A stretch of 64,000 nt of DNA from Tubiluchus corallicola. Its lineage: Eukaryota > Priapulida > Priapulimorpha > Priapulimorphida > Tubiluchidae. The stretch spans positions 109,501-173,500 of the forward strand of contig JAQGDQ010000198.1 in assembly GCA_030141605.1 (NCBI GenBank), written 5' to 3'. The translations under genes were made by a program, and so were the position numbers. Shown in pieces: positions 63,250 through 64,000 of this stretch; position 1 is the first letter of the stretch, and each line of letters starts with the position of its first letter. Below the pieces are notes generated by a model. The model saw only the letters and a program-made list of their open reading frames with translations. It ran no database searches and was not told where the DNA came from.

Positions 63250-64000
63250 ATGTATTAATACTGTCTATAAAATGTAGCTTAAGACTTTCATTGGAATATC
63301 TGTTACAAAAAGTTTAGATGAAAGCTAGGTAGGTCGAATGGCCTGAAAGTAACAATATGCTTTGGGATATCGATTTGAAAATAGACTTGATAGTTTTGTC
63401 GATAGAAAATCAAGCACTATCGCAAGTGCATAATTATTTAATACTGCTACAGTTTAATGCTTATACACTTTAATCTACAATTCCAAGCAACAGAAGAAGA
63501 AGCTTTAGAGTAAAGCTGCCGCAATATTATTGAGCAAAATCGCGCACTAAAATGTTATTATACGTAAATATTTACACTTTATACTGTGTGTTTTATTTGT
63601 TTCTAACGTTTGTACTAAGGCCTGAGCAGACATATTGTAACAGACGACAACTATTCCAGTTAGATTTAGATTTATTTATTTATCCTTTAGCACAATATTA
63701 CGACAGTTGTGAATAGTAAACCACTAAAAGGAAAGGACAAGATTGTTTGATGGGGGTGCTCTCGTAAAATCTTACAATGCTGAATCTTTGCTTAATAATG
63801 TTCGATTAAATGCGTCTATCTTATAAATAGGTGTGAATCCAACTTTCAAACATTTTAAACAGATTTAGTATGAACGACTATATACATATATTTTACGTAA
63901 TCCTCAATTTCCTTGCACTCTTGAGATGATTTGTTTTTCTTTTATCTCTTTTATATGTTTGATAATGCTTTTTCGTAAGTACATTGCTGTCGTATACTTA
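63250..64000. other. Upstream intron of the phosphodiesterase gene
   Basis: No upstream PDE exon was recognised, so the next exon lies beyond the window. The interval contains only the retroposon end at 63661. Confidence 0.5.
63661..63770 (-). repeat. Retroposon 3' end, same type as 15752
   Basis: Minus strand: GTGCTAAAGGATAAATAAAT followed by a (TAAATC)n-like tail. It shares the AAAGATAAATAAA end with the copy at 15752, but has a different tail unit. The preceding 70 bp is only loosely similar. Confidence 0.4.

Noticed and set aside
1-64000. CRISPR arrays, operons, prokaryotic promoters, rRNA genes
   Set aside because: Spliced animal genes throughout; no direct-repeat/spacer arrays or rRNA-like sequence seen.

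Overview
This is a 64 kb stretch of nuclear DNA from an animal. It is AT-rich, its coding sequence is split into short exons (about 60-330 bp) by GT-AG introns of a few hundred to a few thousand bases, and it carries dispersed fragments of LINEs, tRNA-derived SINEs and small DNA transposons. Animal gene families (GPAT1-type acyltransferase, SPEF1, a TRFH-domain protein, a PDE5/6/11-type phosphodiesterase) and an interstitial TTAGGG tract fit a metazoan, probably a marine invertebrate. The sequence alone does not give the species or phylum. Almost every real exon is shorter than a typical ORF cut-off, so gene models were built by joining exons at splice sites with matching phase and checking family motifs.

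Layout: (1) 477-4684, minus: complete five-exon gene for an unrecognised secreted protein of 286 aa with 10 cysteines in the mature part. (2) 4.7-10.9 kb: gene-poor, with two copies of one tRNA-derived SINE family and transposon pieces. (3) 10974-15044, minus: the first four coding exons of a TRFH-domain (telomere-repeat-factor-like) protein, 3' end not located. It is head-to-head with (4) SPEF1/CLAMP, 15490-20086, plus, complete in six exons including a GC-AG intron. (5) 20.4-22.7 kb: retroelement debris with palindromic arms. (6) 22755-37754, minus: a 21-exon glycerol-3-phosphate acyltransferase (GPAM/GPAT1 type), 878 aa, with transposons in its introns. (7) 37.8-50.9 kb: repeat-rich and gene-poor; holds a 30-bp tandem array, a CR1-like LINE tail, a decayed LINE reverse transcriptase, a polypurine tract and one orphan exon candidate. 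(8) 50962-53268, minus: C-terminal exons of an unrecognised low-complexity protein with two alternative-looking ends. It is head-to-head with (9) a two-exon candidate for a 59-aa secreted basic peptide at 53945-55496, plus. (10) 56785-63204, minus: eight 3' exons of a cyclic-nucleotide phosphodiesterase catalytic domain whose N-terminal half lies outside the window.

The genes do not form one pathway; they are ordinary neighbours (lipid synthesis, cilium/microtubule, telomere, cGMP signalling). I found no evidence of a CRISPR, defence or biosynthetic system. The points most worth follow-up are the Cys-rich secreted protein, the TRFH/SPEF1 divergent pair with its overlapping uORF, the two-exon peptide candidate, and the SINE family.
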